DNA from: Clostridiales bacterium
GTDB lineage: Bacteria > Bacillota > Clostridia > Lachnospirales > Anaerotignaceae
NCBI GenBank assembly: GCA_018364635.1
Contig: JAGZLR010000092.1
Location: 1 to 5,956, forward strand
DNA length: 5,956 bases
Direction: 5' to 3'
In this document: positions 4,876-5,956 of the stretch, piece by piece
Numbering within the stretch: the first letter of the stretch is position 1
Layout of the letters: each line of letters begins with the position of its first letter
Made by a program: the position numbers and the translations under genes
The notes under the pieces: model-generated
What the model was told of the DNA's origin: nothing
Seen by the model: only the letters and a program-made list of their open reading frames with translations
Databases searched by the model: none

Positions 4876-5046
4876 ATGGAGGAAAGGGAAAAAAATGAGA
4901 TCAGGGAGATGGTGCAGAAGGCAAAGTACTTGGCCGATCACGACCCGCAGGGGCTTTTACTGGCAAAAACCAGCATTGATATTTTAAAAGCCCGCTGTGA
5001 TATTGAACAAGAGGGGGAAGAAAAGAGTGGAGACAGGCAGGAATAG
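4876..5046 (+). CDS. Small early protein, 56 residues, unknown function
   Basis: First gene of the rightward early operon. The ATG at 4876 follows GAGGGGA with 5 bases of spacing, and transcription should begin about 29 bases upstream. The product is highly charged and probably all-helical, beginning MEEREKNEIREMVQKAKYLA, with a central LLLAKTSIDILKAR and an acidic tail. There is no membrane segment and no recognisable DNA-binding motif. Its position immediately after the early promoter is where phages carry Cro-like, excision or host-takeover factors, but the sequence does not show which, if any, applies. Confidence 0.75.
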   Translation: MEEREKNEIREMVQKAKYLADHDPQGLLLAKTSIDILKARCDIEQEGEEKSGDRQE

Positions 5047-5088
5047 GACAAATTCCCCTGGGCATAGAATTCTTTTGGGGGTGATGGT

Positions 5089-5244
5089 GTGAAAAAGGGA
5101 GAGAAAAAAGAGTATGAGGTGACTGTCAAACGGGCAGTTCGCACACCGGAAGAGGATAGAAGAATTACAAGAGAAATTACAACTGTGCTGTACGAGTGCA
5201 AAATGTTAGCGCTGGAACGGCAAAAAGAGAAAAAGAAAGCATAG
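5089..5244 (+). CDS. Small basic early protein, 51 residues, unknown function
   Basis: Starts at GTG 5089-5091, 5 bases after a strong GGGGGTG ribosome site (5077-5083); an ATG at 5084 in another frame stops at once. The product is very basic (KKGEKKEYEVTVKRAVRTP, and a C-terminal QKEKKKA). It may fold as a short strand followed by a helix (EEDRRITREITTVLYECKMLALE). The small size, basic charge and early position would fit a nucleic-acid-binding accessory factor; no family is recognised. It is co-directional with its neighbours, 42 bases after the preceding gene. Confidence 0.65.
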   Translation: MKKGEKKEYEVTVKRAVRTPEEDRRITREITTVLYECKMLALERQKEKKKA

Positions 5245-5256
5245 GGCGAAAGCCCT
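5243..5256 (+). other. Small GNRA-type hairpin at the end of the 51-residue gene
   Basis: AGGGC-GAAA-GCCCT forms a 5-bp stem with a GAAA tetraloop, beginning inside the stop codon. There is no T run after it, so it is not a terminator. It could stabilise or delimit RNA between early genes, or be incidental. Confidence 0.35.
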
Positions 5257-5292
5257 TGGAATGGACAAGCAAAAGAAAGGGGAGAAAAGACG

Positions 5293-5484
5293 ATGTTTTT
5301 GGAAGCGTGGTGGATCTATCCGCTGTTATCCTTCGGCTGTCTGGGGGTGATTGTTTTTTTGTACGAATGGGAAAACAAACGGCTGCGGGAGGAAAACATT
5401 CGTTTGAAGGAAGAGCGGAAAAAATTTTATCAGGTATTTGTAAGAGGATGTGACGAAACCCAATGGCAAAGACACGAAGGGTAA
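5293..5484 (+). CDS. Small single-pass membrane protein with a coiled-coil tail
   Basis: A 63-residue product. The N-terminal part (about residues 4-24, EAWWIYPLLSFGCLGVIVFLY) is a membrane helix, followed directly by a charged amphipathic helix (NKRLREENIRLKEERKKFYQVF) of leucine-zipper character, probably cytoplasmic. The ATG at 5293 follows GGGGAG with 8 bases of spacing. Its last 22 bases overlap the start of the next gene in another frame, so the two are probably translationally coupled. Function is unknown. Confidence 0.7.
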   Translation: MFLEAWWIYPLLSFGCLGVIVFLYEWENKRLREENIRLKEERKKFYQVFVRGCDETQWQRHEG

Positions 5485-5956
5485 AACTTGACTATGTGGG
5501 GTGGTCAGTGGACTTGTTTGACAGCGATACAAAGATTGACAAGCTTTTGGACGCCCAAGGCTGGTCAGGGTTTGGCATTTATTTCTATCTTTGTATGCGG
5601 GCATACGGTTCGGAGGGGTACTTTTACCGATGGGGCTATGACGACTGTGCAACGACGGCGAGGAAAATGGGCGGCGGCATGGGTTCCGGTACAGTGAAAG
5701 AGACTGTGGGTTACTGCTTGCAGATTGGTCTTTTTGACAAGGGGCTGTTTGACAGGTGGGGGATCTTGACCAGTAAAGGTATTCAAAGAAAATACTGGGA
5801 AGTGATGAGACGAAGAGAGGATAAAAGGGTGACTTCCGAATTTTGGCTGATCGGCGACGAGACCGATGGCGTTATTTTTGTGCCGCAAAACAGCGATTTT
5901 ACGGCTTTTGACCCCAAAGGAAAGAAAAGGAAAGTAGAGGAAAAGAAAGTAGAACA
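5463..5956 (+). CDS. DUF4373 (Lin1244/Lin1753-type N-terminal) phage replication protein, cut by the right edge
   Basis: The 164 residues visible match the N-terminal domain found on phage replication-initiation proteins that often carry a DnaD-like domain further on: a basic start, LDYVGWSVDLFDSDTKIDKLLDAQGWSGFGIYFYLC at about 9-44, GYFYRWGYDD at 52-61, and IGLFDKGLFDRWGILTSKGIQRKYWEVMRRR at 88-118. This winged-helix-like module is thought to act at the phage origin and in loading replication proteins. The chosen ATG (5463-5465) gives the usual family N-terminus. It has no good ribosome site but overlaps the preceding gene, which supports coupling. The visible end is a Lys/Glu-rich linker encoded by polypurine DNA, with AAAGTAGA repeated; a DnaD domain is expected after it but cannot be seen. 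Confidence 0.85.
   Translation, partial: MAKTRRVKLDYVGWSVDLFDSDTKIDKLLDAQGWSGFGIYFYLCMRAYGSEGYFYRWGYDDCATTARKMGGGMGSGTVKETVGYCLQIGLFDKGLFDRWGILTSKGIQRKYWEVMRRREDKRVTSEFWLIGDETDGVIFVPQNSDFTAFDPKGKKRKVEEKKVE

Larger units (their letters stand above)
1412..5956. mobile_element. Left part of an integrated prophage (right end beyond the window)
   Basis: The gene order is typical of the lysogeny-to-early region of Firmicute temperate phages. From the att junction rightward come a large serine integrase, a membrane PH-domain gene, and an XRE repressor pointing left. A divergent promoter region follows, then small rightward early genes ending in a DUF4373-type replication initiation protein. Base composition shifts within it: the recombinase and the early operon look more GC-rich than the host transporter, while 3700-4080 is strikingly AT-rich, so the element is mosaic. 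No structural, lysis or conjugation genes are visible. A phage is preferred over an ICE because of the repressor/early-operon layout and the DUF4373 protein, but this is not proven. Confidence 0.8.

Noticed and set aside
5261..5350. Rightward 29-codon ORF beginning MDKQKKGEKRR
   Set aside because: It overlaps the start of the membrane protein gene in another frame, and the ribosome site (CTTGGA) is poor compared with GGGGAG for the gene at 5293.
1..5956. CRISPR array, tRNA, rRNA or transposon insertion sequence
   Set aside because: No regularly spaced repeats, no tRNA-like cloverleaf at the att junction, no rRNA segments and no transposase frames were seen.

Overview
The window looks like the left end of an integrated prophage (or closely similar integrative element) in a low-GC, anaerobic Gram-positive host, most probably a clostridial / Lachnospiraceae-type Firmicute. 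The basis is the AT-rich promoters with near-consensus sigma-A boxes, strong AGGAGG-type ribosome sites, a Gram-positive LexA (SOS) box, and the character of the proteins. No species can be named from the sequence alone.

Host part (1 to about 1411). A leftward Na+/phosphate cotransporter-family gene runs off the left edge and has a clear promoter and ribosome site. To its right lies a perfect 16-bp hairpin terminator, then the 3' end of a polysaccharide deacetylase gene (NodB/CE4 family). This gene is cut at its 5' side. The remnant keeps the family's last two motifs (DxxDW and the ILFH motif), but the catalytic N-terminal part is missing from this window.

Element part (about 1412 to the right edge). 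A 494-residue large serine recombinase abuts the deacetylase remnant directly; its stop codon sits at the junction, as expected for an att site next to the integrase. Further in are a two-helix membrane protein with a PH-like domain, an AT-rich spacer with dyads, a 36-residue rightward ORF, a leftward XRE repressor, and a divergent operator/promoter region. The rightward early operon follows: two small unknown proteins, a small membrane coiled-coil protein, and a DUF4373 (Lin1244/Lin1753-type N-terminal) replication protein cut by the right edge. The remaining element and the 5' half of the deacetylase should lie to the right.

Most interesting: the 36-residue ORF at 4095-4205 has its own sigma-A promoter with a LexA box (fits GAACRNRYGTTY at 12 of 12 positions) inside the -35/-10 spacer. 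The phage repressor that it converges on has no peptidase (S24/LexA-like) domain and so should not undergo RecA-stimulated self-cleavage. Together this suggests an SOS switch in which host LexA controls a tiny antirepressor-like protein (or an antisense transcript), rather than repressor cleavage. A second point of interest is insertion into a polysaccharide deacetylase gene; this family includes sporulation proteins, so regulated precise excision that restores the gene is possible.
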